Positions 39,983 through 48,327 of a stretch of 64,000 nucleotides of DNA are shown piece by piece (positions within the stretch are counted from its first letter, which is position 1; each line of letters begins with the position of its first letter). The DNA is from JBPYFK01 sp051984675 (lineage in GTDB: Bacteria > Actinomycetota > Actinomycetes > Mycobacteriales > Pseudonocardiaceae), in assembly GCA_051984675.1 (NCBI GenBank), contig JBPYFK010000032.1, forward strand, positions 9,626-73,625. Direction: 5' to 3'. A program made the translations under genes and the position numbers. The notes under the pieces are model-generated. The model did not search any database. It saw nothing but the letters and a program-made list of their open reading frames with translations, and was not told where the DNA came from.

Positions 39983-41004
39983 CGGAGCGTCGAGGTGGAC
40001 TGGGCCGGGGGCTTGCGGCTCTGATTCCGAGTGGTCCGGTGGACGGGGCGCACAGTGGCCCGTCCACCGGAGGCGCGTCGATGGGGGCATCGATACCGTC
40101 ATCGCACGCGCGGCAGCCGCAAGCGCCTGCCGACTCGGTTTCACGTGAAACCGGCGGAACCGTCGCCGGCGCCGTCTACCGCGAGGTTCCGGTCTCCGCG
40201 ATCACGCCGAACCCGAAGCAACCACGCCAGGTCTTCGACGAGGACGCGCTCGCGGAGTTGGAGCACTCGATCCGTGAGTTCGGCTTGATGCAGCCGATCG
40301 TCGTGCGCGAACTGGACGACGGCGACAGCTTCGAGCTGATCATGGGTGAGCGTCGCTGGCGCGCCTCCCAACGCGCTGGCCTGGAGCACATTCCGGCGAT
40401 CGTCCGCCAGACGCAGAACGACGCACTGCTCCGGGACGCGCTCCTGGAGAACATCCACCGCGTGCAACTCAACCCACTCGAAGAGGCTTCGGCCTATCAG
40501 CAGTTGCTGGACGAGTTCGGGGTCACGCACGACGAACTTGCGGACCGGCTCGGGCGCAGCCGGCCGGTCATCACGAACACCATCCGGCTGCTGCGCCTGC
40601 CACTCACCGTGCAGCGACGAGTGGCGGCAGGCGTGTTGTCCGCCGGCCATGCCCGCGCCCTGCTGAAGCTCGAAGAGCCTGAGGAGCAGGAGGAGATCGC
40701 CTCCCGCATCGTCGCCGAAGGACTGTCGGTCCGCGCGACCGAAGAAGCGGCCACGCTGAAGAAGAACGACGCCCAGCCCGCGAAGCAGAAGCAGGAACAG
40801 ACTCCGCGCAAGCCAATCCAGGCCCCCGGTCTGCAGGGGTTCGCGGAGAAGCTGTCCGACTGGCTGGACACCAAGGTGAAGGTGGACCTCGGCAAGCGGA
40901 AGGGCCGCATCGTCGTCGAGTTCGGCTCCGTGGACGATCTCCAGCGGATCGCCGAGTTGATGTTGCCGGATGCGGCCAAACGGCTGCCCGAGATCGAGGA
41001 CTGA
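39979..41004 (+). CDS. parB: Chromosome partitioning protein ParB
   Basis: A 341-residue CTP-dependent DNA clamp. The N-terminal domain has GERRWRASQRAGLEHIPAIVR and ENIHRVQLNPLEEASAYQQLL. The helix-turn-helix (HDELADRLGRSRPVITNTIRLLRLP) reads parS, and the C-terminal dimer domain follows after a Lys/Gln-rich linker. The ATG overlaps the parA stop. A parS site lies within its own variable N-terminal coding part. Confidence 0.95.
   Translation: MTERRGGLGRGLAALIPSGPVDGAHSGPSTGGASMGASIPSSHARQPQAPADSVSRETGGTVAGAVYREVPVSAITPNPKQPRQVFDEDALAELEHSIREFGLMQPIVVRELDDGDSFELIMGERRWRASQRAGLEHIPAIVRQTQNDALLRDALLENIHRVQLNPLEEASAYQQLLDEFGVTHDELADRLGRSRPVITNTIRLLRLPLTVQRRVAAGVLSAGHARALLKLEEPEEQEEIASRIVAEGLSVRATEEAATLKKNDAQPAKQKQEQTPRKPIQAPGLQGFAEKLSDWLDTKVKVDLGKRKGRIVVEFGSVDDLQRIAELMLPDAAKRLPEIED
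40138..40153. other. parS: parS site inside parB
   Basis: GGTTTCACGTGAAACC: perfect 14-base core in the 5' coding part of parB, encoding part of the variable linker. Confidence 0.93.
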
Positions 41005-41038
41005 TCCCACCAGGCTGTTACGTCACGGTGACGATCAC

Positions 41039-41054
41039 AGTTTCACGTGAAACG
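41039..41054. other. parS: parS site after parB
   Basis: AGTTTCACGTGAAACG: perfect 14-base core in the 94-base convergent gap between parB and the ATP-grasp ligase gene. Confidence 0.93.
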
Positions 41055-41098
41055 GGCGGCATTCGGGGCATCAGAAGGGGTGCCGGGGTGGCGCCCCT

Positions 41099-42055
41099 TC
41101 ACAGCTCGCCAGACCTGGCGATGGCCCGTTCGACGAGATCGGCGAACACCTCTCCCAGCGAGCGGTCCGCCGCTTCGATCGCCATCGGCAGCAACGAGGT
41201 TTCGGTCAGTCCCGGCGACACGTTGACTTCAAGGAAGTGCACCCGGCCATCGGGCGTCACGATCGCGTCGGTCCGTGAGACATCCCGGAGACCGAGCAGG
41301 CGGTGGGCCGCAACCGCGAGGTCGCCCGCCGCAGTCGCCGTCTCTGGCGCGAGCGGGGCCGGCGCCCGGTAACTTGTCAGGCCCGCGGTGTACCGGGCGG
41401 CATAGTCGTACACGCCGCTGGCTGGCTCGATCTGGACCGCCGGCAGGGCCTGCGGCCCCTCAGACCCGTCGAGCACGCCGACTGCGACCTCGACGCCCTC
41501 GACGAGCTTCTCCACCAGGACGGCGTCCCCGTAGGAGAGTGCGCTCACCATCGCTGCGGGAAGATCGGCGGCGTCCCGGACAACCTGCGCCCCCAGTGCG
41601 GAGCCGCCCTGATCCGGCTTGAGCATCAGCGGCAGTCCGAGCTTGGCGACCAGCGCGTCCAGCACGGACTGGGCGCCGAGTTCCCGGAAGGTGGTCTGCG
41701 GCAGCACGACCCAATCCGGCGTGTCCAGCCCTGCCCGCGCGAGTTCGGCCTTCGCCGACGGCTTGTCCCACGCCCGGCGGCAGGCACGCGAATCCGTGCC
41801 GACGTACGGGATGTCGAACATCTCCAGGATCGACTGCACCGACCCGTTCTCACCTTCGCCGCCGTGCAAGGCGATGACCACCGCATCCGGGCGGTCCTGC
41901 TGCAGTCTCGGCAGCAACTGGCCGTCGGCGTCCCACTCCTCGACGGTGAGGCCCGTCGAGCGCAGCGCGGCGGACAACCGCCTACCGGAACGCAACGACA
42001 CGTCCCGCTCGTGCGAGAGCCCACCGGAGAGCACAGCAACCCAGCGACTGGACAC
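41099..42055 (-). CDS. D-alanine--D-alanine ligase-like ATP-grasp protein
   Basis: A 318-residue ATP-grasp enzyme with the D-Ala-D-Ala ligase layout. WVAVLSGGLSHERDVSLRSGRR opens it, VIALHGGEGENGSVQSILEMFDIPYVGTD follows, LPLMLKPDQGGSALGAQVV forms the ATP grasp, and FLEVNVSPGLTETSLLP is the magnesium-binding end. Relatives also carry a canonical ddl elsewhere, so this one may be a paralogue or a related dipeptide ligase. The start GTG 42055 matches the family start, though its ribosome site is weak. It converges on parB. Confidence 0.85.
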   Translation of the reverse strand: MSSRWVAVLSGGLSHERDVSLRSGRRLSAALRSTGLTVEEWDADGQLLPRLQQDRPDAVVIALHGGEGENGSVQSILEMFDIPYVGTDSRACRRAWDKPSAKAELARAGLDTPDWVVLPQTTFRELGAQSVLDALVAKLGLPLMLKPDQGGSALGAQVVRDAADLPAAMVSALSYGDAVLVEKLVEGVEVAVGVLDGSEGPQALPAVQIEPASGVYDYAARYTAGLTSYRAPAPLAPETATAAGDLAVAAHRLLGLRDVSRTDAIVTPDGRVHFLEVNVSPGLTETSLLPMAIEAADRSLGEVFADLVERAIARSGEL

Positions 42056-42084
42056 TTTTGTTCCAACACCCCTGAAAAGTACGA

Positions 42085-42120
42085 GTCCACTGTGCACCCG
42101 TCAGCGGGAACACAGTGGAC
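42085..42120 (-). terminator. Hairpin between aminotransferase and ATP-grasp genes
   Basis: A 10-bp perfect stem GTCCACTGTG/CACAGTGGAC with an inner CCCG-TCAG-CGGG. It lies 41 bases beyond the aminotransferase stop and 30 bases before the ligase start. It is either a terminator for the upstream gene or a leader structure of the ligase gene. Confidence 0.6.
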
Positions 42121-42160
42121 GGTGACAACGAACCTTACCGCGACGACAGGCTACTGGCCG

Positions 42161-43498
42161 TCATGCCGTGTCGGGAGAAGGTGTCTGCTGGCCGGAAACC
42201 TCCCGGTGACCGGTGGCGCCGAAGGTGCGGACCAGGTCCATCTCCTCGCTCAGCGTGTTGGCCAGCCTGCGGACGCCCTCGCGGATGCGTTCCGGCGTCG
42301 GGTAGCAGTAGGACAGCCGTATCTGGCGGCTACCGAGCCCGTCGGCGTAGAAGCCCGTGCCGGAGGCGTAGGCGACCCGCCCGGTGACGGCGCGCGGGAG
42401 CATCGCCTTGGCGTCCACACCCTCTGGCGCGGTGAACCACACGTAGAACCCGCCGTCCGGCCGGGTCCACGAGCAGCCTTCAGGCATGTGCTGCTCCAGG
42501 GCACCCAGCATCGCGTCCCGGCGCTCCCGGTACTGCTCGCGGAAGATCTTGATCTGCCCCATCCAGTCGTGCGTGCTCAGGTAGCGGCTCACGATCATCT
42601 GGTTCAGCGTGGGTGGGCACAGCGTGGCCGACTCCGCGGCCAGCACCAGCTTCTCGCGGACCGCGTGCGGCGCGAGCACCCAGCCGACCCGCAGCCCGGA
42701 AGCGAATGTCTTGGAAAACGACCCCAGGTAGATCACGTTGTCGTGATCCATCGAGCGCAGCGCGGGGTAGGTCTGGCCTTCGAATCCGAGCAGGCCGTAC
42801 GGGTTGTCTTCCAGGACCAGGATTCCGTGCTGGGCGCAGATCTCCAAAACCTCGGCGCGTCGCTGGACGGCCAGTGTCACGCCGCCTGGATTGTGGAAGT
42901 TCGGGATCGTGTACAAGAACTTGATCTTCTTGCCCTGCCGGTGCACGGCGTCGATGGCCTCGCGCAACGCCCCCGGCTGGAGGCCGTCTTCGTCCATCTC
43001 GACATGCACGACCTGGGCCTGGTACGCGGCGAACGAACCCAGGGCGCCCACAAACGACGGTCCTTCGGCGAGCACCACGTCGCCGGGGTCGCAGAAGATC
43101 CTGGTCACCATGTCCAGCGCCATCTGCGAGCCGACAGTGACCATCACGTCGTCCGGGTGAGCCGAGACCCCTTCCAGCGCCATGATGTCGCAGATGTGTT
43201 CGCGCAGCTCAGGGACACCCTGTGCGGACCCGTACTGGAGGGCCACCTGGCCATCCGACGAGATCAGTCGGGCTACCTCCGCCGCGATCGAGTCCAGCGG
43301 CAGCGCGGCCAGGTTCGGCATCCCGCCTGCCAGCGAAACCACCTCGGGACGGCTGGCCACCGCGAACAGCGCGCGGATCTCCGAGGCGGTCATGCCCGCG
43401 GTCCGCTGCGCGTAGCGCGCCAGGTGGGTGTCGAGGTTGCGTGCGGTTCCGCGTGAAGGGGTCGGATCGTTCCCGGTCGAGCTGTCCTGGTCGGTCAT
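42161..43498 (-). CDS. PLP-dependent aminotransferase (class I/II, MocR-like catalytic domain)
   Basis: A 445-residue fold-I aminotransferase without the GntR helix-turn-helix of MocR regulators. It resembles 2-aminoadipate or aromatic/branched-chain aminotransferases. VSLAGGMPNLAALP, the cofactor pocket LQYGSAQGVPELRE, NFHNPGGVTL, and the PLP lysine in YLGSFSKTFASGLRVGW are visible; the substrate-binding arginine is in RQIRLSYCYP. The substrate cannot be named. It is divergent from the GNAT gene and upstream of the ATP-grasp ligase on the same strand. Confidence 0.88.
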   Translation of the reverse strand: MTDQDSSTGNDPTPSRGTARNLDTHLARYAQRTAGMTASEIRALFAVASRPEVVSLAGGMPNLAALPLDSIAAEVARLISSDGQVALQYGSAQGVPELREHICDIMALEGVSAHPDDVMVTVGSQMALDMVTRIFCDPGDVVLAEGPSFVGALGSFAAYQAQVVHVEMDEDGLQPGALREAIDAVHRQGKKIKFLYTIPNFHNPGGVTLAVQRRAEVLEICAQHGILVLEDNPYGLLGFEGQTYPALRSMDHDNVIYLGSFSKTFASGLRVGWVLAPHAVREKLVLAAESATLCPPTLNQMIVSRYLSTHDWMGQIKIFREQYRERRDAMLGALEQHMPEGCSWTRPDGGFYVWFTAPEGVDAKAMLPRAVTGRVAYASGTGFYADGLGSRQIRLSYCYPTPERIREGVRRLANTLSEEMDLVRTFGATGHREVSGQQTPSPDTA

Positions 43499-43843
43499 GC
43501 TGCGCTCCAGTGGTCGGCTGGTCTCCCATGGGTTGGATCAGGCCGAAAGGGCGGGGTGTTACACAGCTGGCGGGGGACTACCTGCCTTGCCTGAGGCTGT
43601 TCACTTGGGGGTGAGACTATTGGGCAACGCCCCTACCAGGGCCGCAAGTTGCTCAAGGATCGAAGCAGTCTATCGGTTCGACGGCGTCAATCCACTGCCG
43701 ATGTAACTGCGGACACAGGCCGGCTGGCAGGTGGCGATAACCTCACCCCTTCAGGTACGGCACGGCGTGCCGTAATCCTTTCCGTTGGCACAGCCGCGAC
43801 ATATGCTGGCCACACCGGTGGGAAGGGCGTTTCAGGAGGTCAG
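43499..43843. other. Divergent intergenic region (345 bases)
   Basis: No gene is supported between the aminotransferase and GNAT genes. It contains a 19-base palindrome at 43756-43774 and should hold both promoters. No convincing -35/-10 pair can be fixed. Confidence 0.5.
43756..43774. promoter_or_regulatory. Palindromic operator candidate upstream of the GNAT gene
   Basis: TACGGCACG-G-CGTGCCGTA, a 9+9 perfect palindrome with a one-base centre, 70 bases before the GNAT start codon. It is typical in form of a TetR- or LacI-class operator. No matching regulator gene is adjacent. Confidence 0.6.
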
Positions 43844-44470
43844 GTGTCGCGACGCGTTGTGGGCGTCACGCTGGACAACCTCGACCACCTGCCCCCGCGA
43901 TGCAGGAACTGCGTGTTCTGGGAACTGGAACCACACGTGCGGGAGCAGGCGGAGGAGTTCAGCCAGACTGACCTGGAAAAGGAAGCCTGGGTATCGAGTG
44001 TGCTCCTGGAATGGGGGTCCTGCGGGCGCATCATCTACGTCGACGGCGTGCCTGCCGGGTACGCGCTCTACGCTCCTCCGGCCGTCGTGCCCGGGGCAGC
44101 CACCTTCCCGACCGGGCCAGTCAGCGCTGACGCGGTGCTGCTCACCGCGCTGCGCATGGTCGACGAGTTCACCGGTGGCGGGCTGGCTCGCGTCCTGGTC
44201 CAGCATGTGGCGCGGGACCTCACCCGGCGGGGTGTGAAGGCGATCGAGGCGTTCGGGGATCTCCACGAGACCGCGAAGGGGTGCGTGATTCCCGCGGGGT
44301 TCCTGCAGCAGGTCGGGTTCAAGACCGTTCAGCAGCATCCGCAGTGGCCCCGGCTGCGTCTGGAGCTGCGGACCGCGATCTCCTGGAAGGAAGACGTCGA
44401 GGCCGCACTGGAACGACTGATCAACTCCGTGTCCGTCCGAACCGCTGAGCCGGCGCTCGGCGGGCCGTGA
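43844..44470 (+). CDS. GNAT-family N-acetyltransferase
   Basis: A 208-residue protein matching M. tuberculosis Rv3916c in position next to parB. It starts SRRVVGVTLDNLDHLPPRCRNCVFWELEP, a segment typical of this subgroup with the CxxCxxWE-like cysteine pair. A GNAT-like core follows (IIYVDGVPAGYALYAPP, ARVLVQHVARDLTRRGVKAIEAFG). I chose GTG 43844 with AGGAGGT immediately upstream. Acceptor unknown; the acetyl-CoA loop is weakly conserved, so activity is not certain. Confidence 0.85.
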   Translation: MSRRVVGVTLDNLDHLPPRCRNCVFWELEPHVREQAEEFSQTDLEKEAWVSSVLLEWGSCGRIIYVDGVPAGYALYAPPAVVPGAATFPTGPVSADAVLLTALRMVDEFTGGGLARVLVQHVARDLTRRGVKAIEAFGDLHETAKGCVIPAGFLQQVGFKTVQQHPQWPRLRLELRTAISWKEDVEAALERLINSVSVRTAEPALGGP

Positions 44471-44523
44471 CGGGGCCAGTGACAGGAAGGTTCCCATACT
44501 GTCACTGATGCTGTTATCGCAGG

Positions 44524-45675
44524 TCAGGCACCTTCGGCGCGGGCGAGTTCGTGACGGAGCAGGTCCCCGAAGGTGAACGTGCCGGTGGGCTGGTCATCCT
44601 TGCCCAGCAGGTAGAGCCGCTTGACCGCGACCAGCAGCCCTTCGGCCACGACATCGCGGAATCCCGGGTCGAGCAGGCGCTGCCGGTCCTCGGCGTTGGT
44701 CAGGTACCCGATCTCCAAGCGCACCGCGGGCATCTTCGTCAACCGCAGCACGTCCCACGTCTTCGGGTGGGAGCGGCAGTCCACCATGCCCGTGCGGGCC
44801 ACCAGCTCGCGCTGCAGCAGGCCCGCCAGCGCCTCGCCCACGGTCGAGGTCGTGCCGTTTCCGGTGCCGAAGTGGAAGCTCGCGATGCCCTGCCCGGTCG
44901 GGGACGGGTTGGCGTCCGTGTGCAGCGAGAGGAACAGGTCCGCGCCGGCCTCGTTGGCGAACGTGGCACGGTCCGCGTCCGGCGGGCACGTGTTCGGACC
45001 ACGCGAGATCAGCGCTTCCATGCCGGTCGCGGCCATGCGGCCCTCCAACCGGCGCGCGAGGTCCCATGCGAGCTCCGCCTCACATACCCCACCGGCGGTC
45101 ACACCCTGGTCAGGTCCGCCGTGCCCTGGATCGATCACGATCCGCTTGCCCCGCAGCCGCGGTCCAGCCCGGCGCACTTTCTCCTGCTCGCGGAGGTAGA
45201 CCGGGCGGCCGCCGCGCACCTTCGGGGAGAGCTGTTTGAGGGCGCGCAGCGTGGCTGGGCCGCAGATGCCGTCCGCGTTCATGCCGTAGTCCCGCTGGAA
45301 GCTGCGCAGCGCGGTCTCTGTCTCGCGGCCGAAGATGCCGTCCGGGCGGCCGGCATCGTAGCCGAGTTCGAGCAGGCGCTCCTGGAGCGCGAAGACGTCG
45401 TCACCGCTGACCGGCTTGGACACCAGGTAGGCCAGCGGGCGGTCCCCGAGACGCCACCGGGCGTCCGTGAGTGCCCGGTAGGTCGCCGGGCCGACCACGC
45501 CGTCGGTGATCAGGCCACGCTGCTGCTGGAAGACCCGGACAGCCTGCTCCACCGCCGCGTCGTACACCGCCGGGCCGTGCTGGCCGTTCGGCGCGGCCAG
45601 CAGGCCCAGCGACGCAAGGGTTTTCTTGATCTCGGCAACTGCCGGACCGACGTCACCGCGGTGGAGCAGCGTCAT
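44524..45675 (-). CDS. cwlM: CwlM-like N-acetylmuramoyl-L-alanine amidase
   Basis: A 383-residue protein with two peptidoglycan-binding domains (residues 5-70 and 85-150) and a C-terminal amidase_3 domain (175-355). It is the positional and sequence homologue of M. tuberculosis CwlM (Rv3915), a cytoplasmic PknB substrate that activates MurA. The zinc ligands look intact here: H185 in IDPGHGG, E199 and H252 in SLHTDAN, plus E321 in LEIGYLTN, whereas as I recall CwlM of mycobacteria has lost the histidines. The C-terminal PTGTFTF segment (363-369) that carries the regulatory threonines is conserved. There is no signal peptide. ATG 45675 follows GAGGAG. Confidence 0.88.
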   Translation of the reverse strand: MTLLHRGDVGPAVAEIKKTLASLGLLAAPNGQHGPAVYDAAVEQAVRVFQQQRGLITDGVVGPATYRALTDARWRLGDRPLAYLVSKPVSGDDVFALQERLLELGYDAGRPDGIFGRETETALRSFQRDYGMNADGICGPATLRALKQLSPKVRGGRPVYLREQEKVRRAGPRLRGKRIVIDPGHGGPDQGVTAGGVCEAELAWDLARRLEGRMAATGMEALISRGPNTCPPDADRATFANEAGADLFLSLHTDANPSPTGQGIASFHFGTGNGTTSTVGEALAGLLQRELVARTGMVDCRSHPKTWDVLRLTKMPAVRLEIGYLTNAEDRQRLLDPGFRDVVAEGLLVAVKRLYLLGKDDQPTGTFTFGDLLRHELARAEGA

Positions 45676-46073
45676 GCACTCCTCGCTCGATTCAGGCGTC
45701 GGTGTGGCCCGACGCGAAGGACGGTTGCTCTCCCCCGGTATCGACTTGTTCGCGACCCGGCGGGCACATCCCAAGCTGACCCCTCTCGGGGTGACCCCTC
45801 TCAGTCAGACATTGTGCCTGCCGGCGCCGGAGATATTGTGCCTTGTCCGTCGTAGCCCACCCACACGGGCCACGCACAGCGACCAATCCGGCACTGACCT
45901 GGGTGAGTTGTGGTCCAGGTGGGTGACGCATGCAGTGGCTCAACAACAAAACACGGTCCCACCGCCTTCCCCTCCTGAAGGGGACGGTGGAACCGTGTTC
46001 ATTCGTTGGTTGACGATGGCGGCCGGTTCCGGTGAGCAGCCGAACTGGCTCACCACGTCAGGTAGTCAGTCGC
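45676..46073. other. Intergenic region between cwlM and trxA (398 bases)
   Basis: No gene is supported. It holds the upstream region of cwlM and, at its right end, the strong trxA terminator. A direct repeat TGACCCCTCTC occurs at 45777-45787 and 45792-45802. Confidence 0.5.
45949..45999 (-). terminator. Terminator after trxA
   Basis: A 15-bp stem with one mismatch (AACACGGTCCCACCG with CGGTGGAACCGTGTT) and an inner CCCC/GGGG pairing, 75 bases beyond the trxA stop. Confidence 0.7.
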
Positions 46074-46400
46074 TCACAGGTAGTCGGCCAGGTCCGACAG
46101 CAGCGCCGCCTTCGGCTTGGCGCCGACGATCTGCTTGACCGGCTCACCGCCGGAGAACACCAGGAGTGTCGGCACGGACATCACCTGGTAGTCGCGGGCC
46201 ACGCTGGGGTTCTGGTCGATGTCGAGTTTGGCGATCGTGAGTTTGTCGCCGTGCTCCTCGGCGATCTCCTCCAGCACCGGCGCGACCATCTTGCACGGCC
46301 CGCACCAGGTGGCCCAGAAGTCGACCAAGACCGGCTTGTCGCTCTTGAGCACCTCGGTCTCGAAGGAATTGGCGTCCACGGTCACGGTCTTACCGGCCAT
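46074..46400 (-). CDS. trxA: Thioredoxin
   Basis: A 108-residue thioredoxin with active site WCGPC (C33, C36) in LVDFWATWCGPCKMVAPVLEEIA and the cis-proline loop MSVPTLLVF. I chose ATG 46400 with GAGGAG at good distance; the ATG two codons earlier abuts the ribosome site. It is reduced by the adjacent TrxB and forms an operon with it, as trxB2-trxC does in M. tuberculosis. Confidence 0.97.
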   Translation of the reverse strand: MAGKTVTVDANSFETEVLKSDKPVLVDFWATWCGPCKMVAPVLEEIAEEHGDKLTIAKLDIDQNPSVARDYQVMSVPTLLVFSGGEPVKQIVGAKPKAALLSDLADYL

Positions 46401-46469
46401 GTTCATCTCCTCACGGGTTGGGTCCCGGACAGGTCCAGGTGGGGCTGGTTGGTCGGGGTCTGGGGCGCG

Positions 46470-47405
46470 TCAGCCCGCCGCGTGCTCGGCGAGCCAGCGT
46501 TCCGCGTCGATGGCCGCGGAGCAGCCGGTGCCCGCTGCGGTGACCGCCTGACGGTAGGTCTTGTCGACCAGGTCGCCGGCGGCGAACACGCCGGCCGCGC
46601 TGGTCCGCGTGGTCGGTTGCTGGACGACGACGTAGCCGTCGGAGTCCACCTCGACCTGGTCGCGGACGAGTTGGCTGCGCGGGTCGTGGCCGATGGCCAC
46701 GAACATGCCGTTGACCGGCAGTTCCGAGGTTTCCCCGGTTCGAGTGTCACGCAGCCGGAGGCCGGTGACCGTGCCGTCCCCGAGCACCTCGGTGACAGCG
46801 GTGTTGGTCAGCCACTTGATCTTCTCGTTGGCCCGCGCCCGCTCCAGCATGATCTTCGAGGCGCGGAATTCCTCCCGCCGGTGGATGACAGTCACCGATC
46901 GGGCGAACCTCGTGAGGAACGTGGCCTCTTCCATCGCCGAGTCCCCGCCGCCGATCACGGCGATGTCCTGGTCCCGGAAGAAGAACCCGTCACAGGTGGC
47001 GCAGGCCGACACACCGTGACCGAGCAGCCGCTCCTCACCCGGCACCCCGAGATACCGGGCAGCCGCACCCATCGCCAGCACGACCGCGCGGGCGCGGTAG
47101 CTCGTTCCGTTCGCGGTGACGGTCTTCACCGGGCCCGCGAGGTCGACCTGCTCGACGTCCTCCGCCCGCAGCTCAGCACCGAACCGCTCGGCCTGGGTCC
47201 GCATCTGCTCCATCAGATCCGGCCCCATGATGCCGTCCCGGAAGCCGGGGTAGTTCTCCACATCGGTCGTGGTCATCAGGGCACCGCCGAACTGGGTGCC
47301 TTCGAAGACCAGTGGTTCCAACTCGGCCCGCGCGGCATACACCGCAGCGGTGTACCCGGCAGGGCCGGAGCCCACGATGATCACGTTGCGGACGTCGCCT
47401 GTCAC
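46470..47405 (-). CDS. trxB: Thioredoxin-disulfide reductase
   Basis: A 311-residue flavoprotein. The FAD motif VIIVGSGPAGYTAAVYAARAE opens it, the redox pair is C135 and C138 in SACATCDGFF, the NADPH motif is VIGGGDSAMEEATFLTRF, and the closing FAD segment is GVFAAGDLVDKTYRQAVTAAGTG. The GTG start has a purine-rich ribosome site. It lies 70 bases upstream of trxA on the same strand. Confidence 0.97.
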   Translation of the reverse strand: MTGDVRNVIIVGSGPAGYTAAVYAARAELEPLVFEGTQFGGALMTTTDVENYPGFRDGIMGPDLMEQMRTQAERFGAELRAEDVEQVDLAGPVKTVTANGTSYRARAVVLAMGAAARYLGVPGEERLLGHGVSACATCDGFFFRDQDIAVIGGGDSAMEEATFLTRFARSVTVIHRREEFRASKIMLERARANEKIKWLTNTAVTEVLGDGTVTGLRLRDTRTGETSELPVNGMFVAIGHDPRSQLVRDQVEVDSDGYVVVQQPTTRTSAAGVFAAGDLVDKTYRQAVTAAGTGCSAAIDAERWLAEHAAG

Positions 47406-47565
47406 CGCGTCCCTTCCCTTGGTCGCCTGGTCGGGCGCGCCGCCGTCGAGCCGCGACGCACCGGGGTCAACGCGATCCTAGGCGCGTCTGTTCCCGCCCC
47501 TGCTGGCGCCGCCACGTGTTCCACGTCATGGGTTCACGGCCTGGATCGCCTGCCGAACACGGGTG

Positions 47566-48327
47566 TTAACCACCGAAGGAGGAGTCCGAGATCTTCGCCG
47601 GGTTGCCGGGCCCGCATTCCGGGCCAACCGTCAGCAGCCGGAACCGTCCGATCCGGCCGGCCGGAAGGACCAGCAGCTCGGCCGGTCGGCCGTTGAGCGT
47701 CACCTCCCGGGCGGCGATCGGCCGACCCTTGGTCACGCCGTTGACGAGCAGGCACTCCTCCAGCTTCTGCGCGTCCGACAGCTTCCCGTACTGCTTCGAG
47801 TGCAGGACCTCGGTGAACTGGCCGGGGGTCAGGGCCACCTGCTGCCCGGCCAGGGCCATCGGCTGGGACGTCTCGGACCCGGGCACCGGCGGCAGGGCTT
47901 CCGGCGTCGTCTGGGTGCCTTTCCAGGGTGAGACGCCAATGAGGACCGCCCCGACAGTGGCCGCAGCCGTGAGCAGGCCGGCGCTCCAACTGACCCACCG
48001 GCGGCGCTTGCGACGCGCCTCGGCGAGATCGATCACCTGTGCGCCCGCGGGCGACTCTGCCGACGCCGCCGGCGCTTCCTGGCGCAGCGCGGCCTCGATC
48101 TGGTCCGCGACCTCGTCCGGCATCGTCACTGGCGGAATCGCGGCGAGATCGGCCCTGGTCGCGTCGAGCGCGGCCAGGATCTCGCTGGCCCGCGGATCAG
48201 CAGCCACCGCTGAGCGCAGCTCGTCGGCCGTCTGCTGATCGAGCACGTCACCGTGCAGATCGGCGAGCAGATCCGGCGACCACGGTGGCTCTTGCGGCGC
48301 CGGTACACGCCGTTGCTCGCCGCTCAT
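47566..48327 (-). CDS. SigM-associated anti-sigma factor-like membrane protein
   Basis: A 253-residue protein with a cytoplasmic N-terminal region (about 1-105), one membrane helix (about 113-131, WSAGLLTAAATVGAVLIGV) and an extracytoplasmic domain. The start overlaps the sigM stop (ATGA), and the position equals M. tuberculosis Rv3912, which overlaps sigM in the same way. The classical HxxxCxxC zinc motif of anti-sigma factors is absent. It probably holds SigM at the membrane; the release signal is unknown. Confidence 0.85.
   Translation of the reverse strand: MSGEQRRVPAPQEPPWSPDLLADLHGDVLDQQTADELRSAVAADPRASEILAALDATRADLAAIPPVTMPDEVADQIEAALRQEAPAASAESPAGAQVIDLAEARRKRRRWVSWSAGLLTAAATVGAVLIGVSPWKGTQTTPEALPPVPGSETSQPMALAGQQVALTPGQFTEVLHSKQYGKLSDAQKLEECLLVNGVTKGRPIAAREVTLNGRPAELLVLPAGRIGRFRLLTVGPECGPGNPAKISDSSFGG

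Noticed and set aside
43436..43452. A further parS site (CGGTTCCGCGTGAAGGG)
   Set aside because: At least three mismatches in the core and inside a coding region; too weak.
41303..43456. A 717-codon plus-strand frame across the ATP-grasp and aminotransferase genes
   Set aside because: Antisense shadow of two recognisable enzymes; no ribosome site or domain.
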